The notes under the pieces: model-generated
Seen by the model: only the letters and a program-made list of their open reading frames with translations
Database searches by the model: none
What the model was told of the DNA's origin: nothing
Assembly: GCA_910577115.1 (NCBI GenBank)
Contig: CAJTMC010000049.1
Location: forward strand, 1-26,611
Reading direction: 5' to 3'
Length of the DNA: 26,611 nucleotides
Source: an uncultured Lachnospiraceae bacterium
GTDB lineage: Bacteria; Bacillota; Clostridia; Lachnospirales; Lachnospiraceae
Part shown: one piece after another, positions 8,093 through 16,912 of the stretch
Layout: every line of letters starts with the position of its first letter
Position numbering within the stretch: position 1 is the first letter of the stretch
Position numbers and translations under genes: made by a program

Positions 8093-9340
8093 TCAGTCAA
8101 AATGCTTCCCTCTCCCCACCGCATGATCAATCTGATCCTGCAGCAAAAAAGAAGCCCTTTTCACCGAATCCGTCCCAAACCGTTCCCGAATACGATCCAT
8201 AGCACGATCCAGCTTTTCCCGTTTCTCATAATCCGCATCATCAAACAGCGTCATCTGCCTGCCGTCACCAGCGCGGCTTACATGGCTGGTCTGTATCCCG
8301 AGAAGCCGCACCGGCCTCCCGTCCCAAAGCTCCTCAAACAGGCGCGCGGCAGCCTGATAAATCTCGTCCGTCACATTCGTCGCGTGCAAAAGCTCACACT
8401 GATGCGAAGCCTTCGACAAATCATTGTACTTAATATTGACAGACACCACTTCCGCCCGCGCATCATCCTTGCGAAGCCTCCTGCCCACCGTTTCCGCCAA
8501 AGACATCAGCACCATGCCCGCTGTAGCCTCGTCCGTCACATCAAAGGCAATCGTCGTCGCATTTCCGTAGCTTTTCACATCAGCAGGCTCCGCCTCAACC
8601 ACAGACACCCCCTGGCCGTTTGCAAACTTCCAAATCACTTCGCCCTGCTTTTTTAGCGACGCCCGAAGCATATCAACATCCGCGTTGGCAAGCTCGCCAA
8701 TCGTGTGAATCCCAAGCGTATGAAGCGTACTCTGCGTGGAACGTCCAACCAAAAATAACTCCCCGACAGGAAGCCCCCACATCTTACTTTTGATCTCATA
8801 CGGAAAAAGCGTGTGAACCAGATTGGGTTTCCTGAAATCACTCGCCATTTTCGCCAAAAGCTTGTTGGTAGAAATTCCCACATTTACCGTAAAACCAAGC
8901 TCCCGGTAAATTTCATCCTTGATCCGTGTCGCCGCCTCAACCGGCGCTCCAAACAGTTTTTCCGTCCCCGTCATGTCAATAAAGCATTCATCAATACTGC
9001 ACTGCTCAATCACATCGGAATAACGCTCCAATATCGAAAGAAACGCCTCGGAATAGCGCCTGTAAACCTCATGGCGCGCCGGAACCAGCACAAGCTGCGG
9101 ACACTTTTTCAGTGCATCCGTAATCGGCTCCCCCGTCTTTACCCCATACTTTTTGGCAGGAACCGACTTTGCAAGAATAATCCCCCGCCGCTTTGACCGG
9201 TCGCCGCCCACAGCCGACGCAATCGTGCGCAAATCTACCGTTATCTCCGGAAACTGTTCCGGATGCTTTAACCGCTCAACCGCCTCCCACGATAAAAAGG
9301 CACTGTTTACATCCACATGAAATATCAATTTCTCCGCCAT
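8093..9340 (-). CDS. dinB: DNA polymerase IV (Y-family translesion polymerase)
   Basis: 415 residues, slightly longer than E. coli Pol IV. It copies past damaged template bases with low fidelity. The palm carries D10 in IFHVDVNSAF and D117/E118 in CSIDECFIDMT, the metal-binding carboxylates of the Y family. The helix-hairpin-helix region follows (about 185-230, WGLPVGELFLVGRSTQSTL), then the little-finger domain. I see no clear C-terminal clamp-binding peptide, though MTLFDD (about 370) resembles one. The start ATG shares its A with the TGA stop of the Gx gene (TGATG), so translation is coupled and dinB is the last gene of the long housekeeping run. I see no SOS (LexA/DinR) box just upstream. 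Confidence 0.95.
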   Translation of the reverse strand: MAEKLIFHVDVNSAFLSWEAVERLKHPEQFPEITVDLRTIASAVGGDRSKRRGIILAKSVPAKKYGVKTGEPITDALKKCPQLVLVPARHEVYRRYSEAFLSILERYSDVIEQCSIDECFIDMTGTEKLFGAPVEAATRIKDEIYRELGFTVNVGISTNKLLAKMASDFRKPNLVHTLFPYEIKSKMWGLPVGELFLVGRSTQSTLHTLGIHTIGELANADVDMLRASLKKQGEVIWKFANGQGVSVVEAEPADVKSYGNATTIAFDVTDEATAGMVLMSLAETVGRRLRKDDARAEVVSVNIKYNDLSKASHQCELLHATNVTDEIYQAAARLFEELWDGRPVRLLGIQTSHVSRAGDGRQMTLFDDADYEKREKLDRAMDRIRERFGTDSVKRASFLLQDQIDHAVGRGKHFD

Positions 9341-9834
9341 CAGACCACTCTCCCAATCAGCTTTCGCACCCTGTAAGCCGCCGCACCAACCGCAATTCCC
9401 GACACAGCCCCCGCCACAATTAGCACAGGCATATAAGAAAGCGGCGCCACACTCTCCACCGTCAGCATCGCCACAATCAGCTGCCCGATATTATGGCTGA
9501 CACCGCCTGCCATACTCACACCAATCATGGAAAAGCCCTTTATCCTTTTGATGACAGTCATCACCAAAAAACTGAGCACACCACCCGCCATACTATATAG
9601 CAGCATCGACAAATTCCCGAACAAAAATGACACAAGTGTCACTTTTAACGCAAGCACCAAAAGCACCCACCTCACAGGCAGAAAGTAAAGTCCCGATACC
9701 ACCACAAGATTGGAAAGTCCCAGTTTTATTCCCGGAATTCCCACAGAAAGCGGTATCAGTGCCTCAATATAACTAAATATCATCGACAGCGCCGTAAGCA
9801 TCGCGCAATATGCAACCTTTTTTGAATTTGTCAT
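9340..9834 (-). CDS. Gx transporter family protein (Hpre_diP_synt_I family)
   Basis: 164 residues, strongly hydrophobic, with about five or six membrane helices. The segment PGIKLGLSNLVVV is the signature of the family historically called heptaprenyl diphosphate synthase component I and now usually annotated as Gx transporter; the fold resembles ECF S-components. The substrate is unknown. ATG directly follows the TAG of the NusG_II gene, and there is no strong Shine-Dalgarno, so it probably depends on coupling. The NusG_II/Gx pair is common in Firmicutes, often near electron-transport or FMN-transfer genes, but none of those are present here. Confidence 0.85.
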   Translation of the reverse strand: MTNSKKVAYCAMLTALSMIFSYIEALIPLSVGIPGIKLGLSNLVVVSGLYFLPVRWVLLVLALKVTLVSFLFGNLSMLLYSMAGGVLSFLVMTVIKRIKGFSMIGVSMAGGVSHNIGQLIVAMLTVESVAPLSYMPVLIVAGAVSGIAVGAAAYRVRKLIGRVV

Positions 9835-10200
9835 CTATCTTGCTATCCCATCTATTTCCGTATATTCCGCATCTTTCACCTGCACCACCAGCCGATGCGG
9901 AAGACATATAATACTCTCGTTTGTTTTTGATATCGGCCGGTAAGCCATGCAATACTTGTCAGGACAGTCCGCAGCTTCCATGTAAGCGCTGCCATTTTGA
10001 ATCACAATCCTGTTCTGGCCAAAATCCCCTTCCACATCAATGGTTCTGTCCTCAGAAAGACGATACTCTCCAAAAAACGCACCGTCTATTGTCACAACGA
10101 TGCGCTCTCCGGTGTATCCTCCACGAAGCTTTATAAAAAGCGCCATGACTGCTGCCACAGCCAAAAGAAGCGCAAGCAGGCATACATCCTTTTTCTTCAT
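9835..10200 (-). CDS. NusG domain II-containing protein
   Basis: 121 residues. An N-terminal signal anchor (about 7-25, VCLLALLLAVAAVMALFI) is followed by a small beta-rich extracytoplasmic domain of the NusG_II family. Conserved features are GEYRL, the CPDKYC cysteine pair and the IICLPHRLVVQV strand. The two cysteines may form a disulfide or bind a cofactor; this is inference. GGGG six bases before ATG supports the start. It is followed without a gap by the Gx gene and preceded, 14 bp away, by map. The function of the family is not established. Confidence 0.82.
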   Translation of the reverse strand: MKKKDVCLLALLLAVAAVMALFIKLRGGYTGERIVVTIDGAFFGEYRLSEDRTIDVEGDFGQNRIVIQNGSAYMEAADCPDKYCMAYRPISKTNESIICLPHRLVVQVKDAEYTEIDGIAR

Positions 10201-10214
10201 CTCAAGCCCCGATC

Positions 10215-11126
10215 CTAATACGAGATAATCTCATATCCGTCCTCTGTCACCAGCACCTGTATCTCCCACTGCGCCGAAGGCATACCGTCCTCCGTATAAA
10301 CCGTCCAGTCGTCTTCGTCCGAAATATAAATCTCGTCCTTGCCCATGTTAATCATCGGCTCTATCGTAAACATCATTCCCGGCACCATAAGCATTCCTGT
10401 ATCCTTCGGACATACATAGCTCACCCAGGGATCTTCATGGAATTCAAGCCCCACGCCATGACCGCCGATTTGCTTCACCACCGAATATCCGTTCTTCAAC
10501 GCAAATTCATGAATCGCCGCACCCATATCGCCTATTTTTCTCCAAGGCTGCACATACTGTAATCCCACATCAAGACTCTGCTTTGCCACTTCCACAAGGC
10601 GCTTTTTGTCCGCAGACACTTCCCCAATACAGTACATCCTCGAAGAATCCGAAAAATATCCGTTATAAATTGTGGATGCGTCTACATTGATAATGTCCCC
10701 CTCTTTGAGCACCACGTCCTTAGAAGGAATCCCATGACAAACAATATCATTAATCGAAGTACACACGCTCTTTGGAAATCCCTCATAATTCAAGGTTGCC
10801 GCAATCGCGCCATGCCGCTTGGTAATATCACACACCCACTCATCTATTTCCAATGTCGTAATGCCTGCCTTAATATGTGCGCCAATGTAGTCTAAAATTT
10901 CAATATTAATCTTCGCACTCTCGCGGATTTTCTCAATCTGCACAGGATTTTTCAAAATACGCCTTGGCGGCACAAGAATCTTATTTCTTCTATATTCATC
11001 AAGCTTTGCATCAAAATCACAGTGGCACTTTTTATATTTCTTTCCGCTTCCACACCAGCAATCGTCATTTCTGCCAATTTTTACCTCCGGCTCTATGACA
11101 AACGTTTTTTCCATTTTTCCTCTCAT
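10215..11126 (-). CDS. map: Type I methionine aminopeptidase with N-terminal SEC-C zinc motif
   Basis: 303 residues. It removes the initiator Met from nascent proteins. Residues 17-38 form a SEC-C motif (CWCGSGKKYKKCHC; C23, C25, C34, C36), likely zinc-binding and, in relatives, thought to help ribosome association. The catalytic domain (60-303) has all five metal ligands: D149, D160, H223 (GGHGVGLEFHE), E256 (TIEPM) and E288 (WEIQVLV), with H131 (CHGIP) in the substrate pocket. I use the ATG at 11126, with GAGG six bases upstream; a second ATG four codons in is also possible. It lies 38 bp after polC in the same direction. SEC-C-containing MetAPs are usual in clostridia. Confidence 0.95.
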   Translation of the reverse strand: MRGKMEKTFVIEPEVKIGRNDDCWCGSGKKYKKCHCDFDAKLDEYRRNKILVPPRRILKNPVQIEKIRESAKINIEILDYIGAHIKAGITTLEIDEWVCDITKRHGAIAATLNYEGFPKSVCTSINDIVCHGIPSKDVVLKEGDIINVDASTIYNGYFSDSSRMYCIGEVSADKKRLVEVAKQSLDVGLQYVQPWRKIGDMGAAIHEFALKNGYSVVKQIGGHGVGLEFHEDPWVSYVCPKDTGMLMVPGMMFTIEPMINMGKDEIYISDEDDWTVYTEDGMPSAQWEIQVLVTEDGYEIISY

Positions 11127-11164
11127 CGTAATCCTCTATAACCTCCTCATTGCCCTATCCTACA

Positions 11165-14100
11165 TTATCCTACCAAATCAAACAAGCTAATCTGATTTGA
11201 CTCCGGAATATCTCCAAGCAATCCCAAATCGCTCATCAAATCAATCACCGTCTTTGACACCTTCGTCCTACTGCGAAAATCATCTTTTGATAAAAACGGT
11301 CCGTCCTTTGCTGCCTCCATAACAGCGTCCGCCGCCTTCTCGCCAAGCCCCTCAATACTGCTCAGCGAAGGCATAATCTTTCCGTCAACAATCTGAAAAT
11401 TCCTTGAATGCGCCCGAAAAAGATCAATCGGCTCAAATGCAAAGCCCCTCGCATACATCTCCTGCACAATACGCATATCCTTTACCATATCCTGATCCTT
11501 GTTGGTCAAGGTATCAGACCGTTTTTTGTAGTCTGCCAAAACGCGCTCCAAATGCTCCCTTCCCTGACACATCACCTCATAGGAAAAAGCCGATGCGCGA
11601 ATACTAAAATACGCACAATAATACGCCAGCGGATAATTCACTTTACAATACGCAATGCGCCAGCCCATCATTACATACGCCGCCGCGTGCGCCTTCGGGA
11701 ACATATACTGTATCTTTTCGCAAGACCATGCATACCAATCGGGCACATTGTGGTCAAGCATGTCCTGTTTCCACTCCGCCCAATCCTTACACTTCTTCTT
11801 TGCAACCATTCCCTTTCGCACCGCTTCCATAATCTTAAACGATTCCTCGGAATCAAGCCCCATGCCAATCAAATACGTCATAATATCGTCACGCGTACAG
11901 ATTGCCGTTGAAATCGTTGCCTTTCCCTCCTGAATCAATGTCTGCGCATTGCCAAGCCAAACATCAGTTCCATGAGAAAGACCTGAAATCCTGACCAAAT
12001 CCGAAAAATGCTTCGGCTGACAGTCAATTACCATCTGCATGGCAAAATCGGTGCCAAACTCCGGTATTCCAAGACAGCCAAGCTTACAACCGCCAATATC
12101 CTCCGGCGTAATGCCGAGCGCAGACGTATTCTGAAAGAGCGACATCACGTCCGGATCATCCAGCGGAATCTGCGTCGGATCAAGCCCCGTCAAATCCTGA
12201 AGCATTCGAATCATCGTCGGATCGTCGTGTCCGAGAATGTCAAGCTTTAGGAGGTTATGGTCAATGGAATGGTAATCGAAATGCGTCGTAACCGTATCCG
12301 TCGTCATATCATTTGCAGGATGCTGCACTGGCGTAAACGAGTTGATTTCCTCCCCCACCGGAAGCACTACAATACCGCCCGGATGCTGTCCCGTCGTTCT
12401 GCGCACGCCGACACATCCCTCGACAATACGGTTAATCTCGCTTGTCCGCTTCTGCACGCCATGCTCCTCATAATATTTCTTCACATATCCAAACGCCGTC
12501 TTGTCCGCCAGCGTACCGATTGTTCCCGCGCGGAAAGTTTGTCCATAGCCGAAAATTACCTCTGTATATTTGTGCGCTTTACTCTGATACTCACCGGAAA
12601 AATTCAAGTCAATATCCGGCTCCTTGTTGCCCTTAAAGCCCAAAAAGGTCTCAAACGGAATATCAAAGCCGTCCTTTACAAGCTTCTCCCCGCACTGCGG
12701 ACAATTTTTATCCGGCATATCACATCCTGCCATGCCGGCAAATTTCTTTACCTCTTCCGAGTAGAAATCACTGTAATGACATTTTTTACAGTAATAATGC
12801 GGACTGAGCGGATTCACCTCCGTTATTCCCGCCATCGTCGCCACAAAGGAGGAGCCGACAGAGCCTCTTGACCCCACTAAATAACCGTCCTCCACCGACT
12901 TCCACACAAGCTTCTGCGCAATAATATACATCACCGCAAAACCGTTGCTGATAATGGAATTCAGTTCCCTCTCCAGCCGCGCTTCCACGATATCCGGCAA
13001 GGGATTTCCGTACATTTCATATGCCTTGCGGTAACAGATATCCCGCAGCTGCTGGTCGCTGTTTTCAATCACAGGTGGACACTTGTCAGGACGCACCGGC
13101 GCAATTTTATCACACATATCCGCAATCAGATTCGTGTTCGTCACCACAATCTCCTCCGCCTTCTCGCTTCCGAGATAATATGCAAACTCGTCCAGCATCT
13201 CCTCTGTCGTGCGCAGATAAAGCGGCGCCTGATTGTCCGCGTCCTTAAAGCCCTTTCCTGTCATAATAATGCGGCGGTATACCTCGTCCTGCGGATCAAG
13301 AAAATGCACGTCACACGTTCCGACCACCGGCTTATGAAACTGCTCTCCAAGCTTTACAACCCTTTTATTGAGTGCAATCAAATCCTCCTCCGACTGGATA
13401 TCCCTGTGCCGCTCCGACTCGATCATAAATTTATTATTGCCAATCGGCTGTATCTCCAAATAATCATAAAAACGCACAATCTGCGCAATCTGCGCATCGC
13501 TTTTCCCCTCCAAAAGCGCCTGGAAAAGCTCTCCTGCCTCACATGCGCTCCCGATAATCAGCCCCTCTCTGTGCTTTTCAATCAGGCTCTTTGGAATCAG
13601 CGGTCTTTTATAAAAATACGTCAGATGCGACTCGGAAATCAGCTTATACAGATTGATTCTTCCCGTCTGATTCTTGGCAAGAATAATGATATGATACGAG
13701 TGAAGCTTGCGCACCGCATTCACACTCGCTTTGCCCAATTCATTCAGCGCCGCAAGCGTCTCCACATCGTCCTTCTTTAACATTGATATAAATTTAACGA
13801 ATATCTCGGCCGTACATTCCGCATCGTCCACCGCCCGATGATGATTTTCAAGCGATATCCCCAGCGTCTTTGCCACCGCGTCCAGTGTATACTTCGCCTG
13901 CCCCGTCAGCAGTGTCCGCGCGATGCCTACCGTATCCACATACGTAAAATCCACCGCAATTCCCTGCCGTTTCGCATTCTCCTGTATAAAGCTCACATCA
14001 AACCCCGCATTGTGTGCAACAAGAATGGCATCTCCCACAAATGCGAGAAATTTCGGAAGCACTGCCTCAATTGTTTCCGCTTCCATTACCATGCTGTCGT

Positions 14101-15688
14101 TGATTCCGGTCAGATTTTCAATCTCAAACGGTATCGGTACCTCGGGATTGACAAACGTTGAAAACCGCTCCGTAATCTCACCATGCTCCACCTTTACCGC
14201 GCCGATTTCGATAATCCGGTTTGTAACCGGCGAAAATCCTGTCGTCTCAATGTCAAACACCACATAGGCCGCGTCCAGCGTCTGCCCCTTGCCGTTTGTC
14301 ACAATTTCTTTGGAGTCATCCACAAGATACCCTTCCACGCCGTAAATAATCTTAAAATCATCGTCAGGCGATACACTGTGATTTGCGTCCGTAAAAGCCT
14401 GCACGCAGCCATGATCGGTAATGGCAATCGCCTTATGCCCCCACTTCTTTGCACGCTTGATAATATCCTTGACGTCCGAAACGCCATCCATATCACTCAT
14501 CTTTGTGTGACAATGCAGCTCAACGCGCTTTCTTGCACTGTTATCCATGCGCACCGTCGTAAAGTCCGGGATTTTCGCCACGCCAATAACAGAGCCAATC
14601 GTCAGCTCCCTGTCAAAAGTATCGTTCACCGTAACGCCCTTAAGCCTGTAAAAACCACCCTCCTTGAGGTCATTCAAAAGCTCGTCAAGCTGCTCGTTAT
14701 GTACGAACATTTTTACCTTAATCGTGTCCGTAAAATCTGTGATCTCAAAGCTGACAATCGTTCTCTCGTTTCTGATTTCCCGTTTATCAAGGGCACGCAC
14801 CTTTCCGCGAATGGCAACCTCGCCCATCTCACCCCAGATTTCGTCAATCTGAATCGTATCGTCCTCAAAGTCACGCCCAAAGATAACATTCGGATTATCG
14901 GAACGCTTAAGCGCCCTTCGCTGAAATCCTCTGTCACCGCCCTTGTCAAACTTCCGAAAGATCTTTCTGTCATCAGAAGCTGCAGCAGACTGCGGCTTTG
15001 TGGCTTTTGCAGCAGCCTCCGGTTTTGCGGCTGCCGAATCCGAATTACGAACATCAGTTTTATCGGTGGGCACAACGGCTCCTTCCGGATCCATGCCTGC
15101 CTCCGATGCGCTAATCCGGCTTGAAATGTGCTCCACAATTTTCTGAATGCGAATTGCGTCGTCCTCCTTGTATTTTCCTGCCTTCGCCTCCTTATAAGAG
15201 ACCGTAAACCGGACGTGGAACCCGCACCTTTCATTCAGCACCTTGTCCAAAATGCCAATCAGCTCATCCTCTTTGGACTTTGCAATCACGCCGTCCTCAA
15301 GAATAAGCTCCATTGTGCTTTCGTCCAAAAAGGCCGTATCCGCCTGACGAAACATCGTATAAAGCATATGCTCACACGCTTTGAGCTCAAGCAGAATGCT
15401 TTCTTTGTAGAGATCCATAAGCTTTGCCGGCGTATACTGTCCCGACAGAAGAAACCGCTCATAAATTTTTATGATAATGTTGTCCTGCGAAAAAAACTGT
15501 TTTTTAATCTCCCGCTCAACACCGTAAATATGTTCTTTTTCAATCAGACGCCCGCTTCTGATATAAATGCGCAGCAAATCTTTTCTTTTTGTAGCGGTAA
15601 TTTTCTCCACCACCGTCTGCTCATACAAATCGTGCAAAACACCCTCAAGCTTTAAGTTTGGAAATGCCTCAAAAAACTTCTTTTCCAT
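11165..15688 (-). CDS. polC: PolC-type DNA polymerase III alpha subunit with 3'-5' exonuclease
   Basis: 1,507 residues, slightly longer than B. subtilis PolC (about 1,437). It is the main replicative polymerase of low-GC Gram-positives. Domains: N-terminal region 1-190; a low-complexity Ala/Lys/Asp linker about 195-260; OB fold about 285-370; PHP domain from 388 (ELHCHTKMSDMDG, ITDHG), interrupted by the DEDDh exonuclease 474-640 (D479/E481 in FDIETTG, D564, HHRAVDDAE at 616-624); polymerase core with zinc-binding cysteines 967, 970, 996 and 999; catalytic aspartates D1025/D1027 (EPDIDLNF) and D1150 (LLKLDILG). The C-terminal QISLFDLVG is a good beta-clamp-binding motif. GAGG lies close to the ATG. 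Two hairpins precede it (15717-15786). Confidence 0.97.
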   Translation of the reverse strand: MEKKFFEAFPNLKLEGVLHDLYEQTVVEKITATKRKDLLRIYIRSGRLIEKEHIYGVEREIKKQFFSQDNIIIKIYERFLLSGQYTPAKLMDLYKESILLELKACEHMLYTMFRQADTAFLDESTMELILEDGVIAKSKEDELIGILDKVLNERCGFHVRFTVSYKEAKAGKYKEDDAIRIQKIVEHISSRISASEAGMDPEGAVVPTDKTDVRNSDSAAAKPEAAAKATKPQSAAASDDRKIFRKFDKGGDRGFQRRALKRSDNPNVIFGRDFEDDTIQIDEIWGEMGEVAIRGKVRALDKREIRNERTIVSFEITDFTDTIKVKMFVHNEQLDELLNDLKEGGFYRLKGVTVNDTFDRELTIGSVIGVAKIPDFTTVRMDNSARKRVELHCHTKMSDMDGVSDVKDIIKRAKKWGHKAIAITDHGCVQAFTDANHSVSPDDDFKIIYGVEGYLVDDSKEIVTNGKGQTLDAAYVVFDIETTGFSPVTNRIIEIGAVKVEHGEITERFSTFVNPEVPIPFEIENLTGINDSMVMEAETIEAVLPKFLAFVGDAILVAHNAGFDVSFIQENAKRQGIAVDFTYVDTVGIARTLLTGQAKYTLDAVAKTLGISLENHHRAVDDAECTAEIFVKFISMLKKDDVETLAALNELGKASVNAVRKLHSYHIIILAKNQTGRINLYKLISESHLTYFYKRPLIPKSLIEKHREGLIIGSACEAGELFQALLEGKSDAQIAQIVRFYDYLEIQPIGNNKFMIESERHRDIQSEEDLIALNKRVVKLGEQFHKPVVGTCDVHFLDPQDEVYRRIIMTGKGFKDADNQAPLYLRTTEEMLDEFAYYLGSEKAEEIVVTNTNLIADMCDKIAPVRPDKCPPVIENSDQQLRDICYRKAYEMYGNPLPDIVEARLERELNSIISNGFAVMYIIAQKLVWKSVEDGYLVGSRGSVGSSFVATMAGITEVNPLSPHYYCKKCHYSDFYSEEVKKFAGMAGCDMPDKNCPQCGEKLVKDGFDIPFETFLGFKGNKEPDIDLNFSGEYQSKAHKYTEVIFGYGQTFRAGTIGTLADKTAFGYVKKYYEEHGVQKRTSEINRIVEGCVGVRRTTGQHPGGIVVLPVGEEINSFTPVQHPANDMTTDTVTTHFDYHSIDHNLLKLDILGHDDPTMIRMLQDLTGLDPTQIPLDDPDVMSLFQNTSALGITPEDIGGCKLGCLGIPEFGTDFAMQMVIDCQPKHFSDLVRISGLSHGTDVWLGNAQTLIQEGKATISTAICTRDDIMTYLIGMGLDSEESFKIMEAVRKGMVAKKKCKDWAEWKQDMLDHNVPDWYAWSCEKIQYMFPKAHAAAYVMMGWRIAYCKVNYPLAYYCAYFSIRASAFSYEVMCQGREHLERVLADYKKRSDTLTNKDQDMVKDMRIVQEMYARGFAFEPIDLFRAHSRNFQIVDGKIMPSLSSIEGLGEKAADAVMEAAKDGPFLSKDDFRSRTKVSKTVIDLMSDLGLLGDIPESNQISLFDLVG

Positions 15689-15716
15689 TCGCCCTCATCT
15701 CTTCCAATACCTTAGG

Positions 15717-15741
15717 AAGAATGCCTGTATCTGGCATTCTT
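15717..15741. other. Perfect 9-bp hairpin in the ispG-polC spacer
   Basis: AAGAATGCC (15717-15725) pairs with GGCATTCTT (15733-15741) around a seven-base loop. On the minus strand, in the direction of ispG to polC transcription, no T run follows, so this is a weak terminator at best. It may be a processing or stability element of the polC leader. Confidence 0.5.
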
Positions 15742-15762
15742 TTAAACACTTAGAAATCTCTT

Positions 15763-15786
15763 AAGCAGCGTCCTTGGCTGCTTTTT
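15763..15786. other. Hairpin with one-sided T run in the ispG-polC spacer
   Basis: AAGCAGC (15763-15769) pairs with GCTGCTT (15777-15783), followed by T on the plus strand (to 15786). It looks like an intrinsic terminator for plus-strand transcription, although all neighbouring genes are on the minus strand; for those it has only the A-tract side. It could block antisense transcripts entering ispG. Confidence 0.45.
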
Positions 15787-15794
15787 AGAGTTTC

Positions 15795-16853
15795 TTAGTG
15801 TTTTCTCCACGCGTCCAGTTCTGCCTTCAGCACAGCCAAAAGTTCCTGCTCAGGCACCTTTCTCACAATCTCGCCCTTTTTGATCAAAAGCCCCTCGCCA
15901 ATGCCTCCCGCAATGCCGATGTCTGCTTCCTTCGCCTCGCCCGGCCCGTTCACCGCGCAGCCCATGACCGCCACCTTGATATCCAAATCATAACCTTGAA
16001 CCATATTTTCCACCTGATTGGCAAGCCCGATTAAATCAATATTCGTTCTTCCGCATGTCGGGCATGACACCACCTCAATTCCGCCTTTTCTCAGCCCAAG
16101 TGTGCGTAAAATAAGCTTTGCGCTCTTAATCTCCTCCAGCGGATCTCCGGTAAGCGATACGCGAATCGTATCTCCGATCCCCTGATTTAAAATAATACCA
16201 AGCCCGACAGCCGACTTGATATTTCCGCTTGTAACCGTTCCCGACTCCGTAATTCCCACATGCAGCGGATAATCCGTCTGATCCGCAAGCAGCTCATGCG
16301 CCTTCACGCACATCATCACATCGGAAGATTTGATACTGATCACCAGATTGTCGTAGCCCAAATCCTCAATCATCCGCACCTTGTCAAGCGCACTCTCCAC
16401 AATCCCTTCAGCCGTCACTCCATGATATTTCTCAACCAGATCCTTTTCCAGCGATCCGCTGTTGACGCCGACGCGAATCGGGACATTCCGCTCCCTTGCA
16501 ACGCGCACCACCTCCGCAACCTTATCGCGGCTGCCAATATTTCCGGGATTAATCCTAATTTTATCCGCGCCGTTTTCCATCGCCGCGATTGCCATTTGAT
16601 AGTCAAAATGAATGTCCGCCACCAGCGGAATGGATATTTCTTTTTTGATCTGTGCCACTGCCTTCGCCGCGTCCATATCGGGCACCGTGCAACGGATAAT
16701 CTCGCAGCCCGCCGCCTCAAGACGCTGAATCTGCGCCACCGTAGCCGCCACATCATTTGTCTTTGTATTGGTCATCGACTGAATTAAAACCGGATTTCCG
16801 CCGCCGATAACCCTGTTTCCTATATGAATAACTTTTGTATGATCCCGAAACAT
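15795..16853 (-). CDS. ispG: 4-hydroxy-3-methylbut-2-enyl diphosphate synthase (flavodoxin/ferredoxin)
   Basis: 352 residues, the short bacterial form (GcpE). It converts MEcPP to HMBPP in the MEP isoprenoid pathway using a [4Fe-4S] cluster. The cluster ligands are visible: C264 and C267 in VSCPTCGRT, C299 and E306 in MGCAVNGPGE. The N-terminal half is a TIM barrel (SMTNTKT, VADIHFDY, IRINPGNIG). I place the start at ATG 16853, five bases after GGAGG; the longer frame from a TTG at 16865 would translate through that ribosome binding site. It follows rseP by 59 bp. With dxr upstream, two MEP-pathway enzymes lie in one cluster. Confidence 0.97.
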   Translation of the reverse strand: MFRDHTKVIHIGNRVIGGGNPVLIQSMTNTKTNDVAATVAQIQRLEAAGCEIIRCTVPDMDAAKAVAQIKKEISIPLVADIHFDYQMAIAAMENGADKIRINPGNIGSRDKVAEVVRVARERNVPIRVGVNSGSLEKDLVEKYHGVTAEGIVESALDKVRMIEDLGYDNLVISIKSSDVMMCVKAHELLADQTDYPLHVGITESGTVTSGNIKSAVGLGIILNQGIGDTIRVSLTGDPLEEIKSAKLILRTLGLRKGGIEVVSCPTCGRTNIDLIGLANQVENMVQGYDLDIKVAVMGCAVNGPGEAKEADIGIAGGIGEGLLIKKGEIVRKVPEQELLAVLKAELDAWRKH

Positions 16854-16912
16854 CTCTTCCTCCAATATCTTTCATGCTGCCAATACCTGCGAATTTATGC
16901 CCCTGTATAAAT

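Noticed and set aside
12257..12871. Long plus-strand frames opposite polC, the largest over 200 codons
   Set aside because: They are antisense shadows of a conserved coding region, rich in Arg/His/Leu, with no ribosome binding site or known motif.
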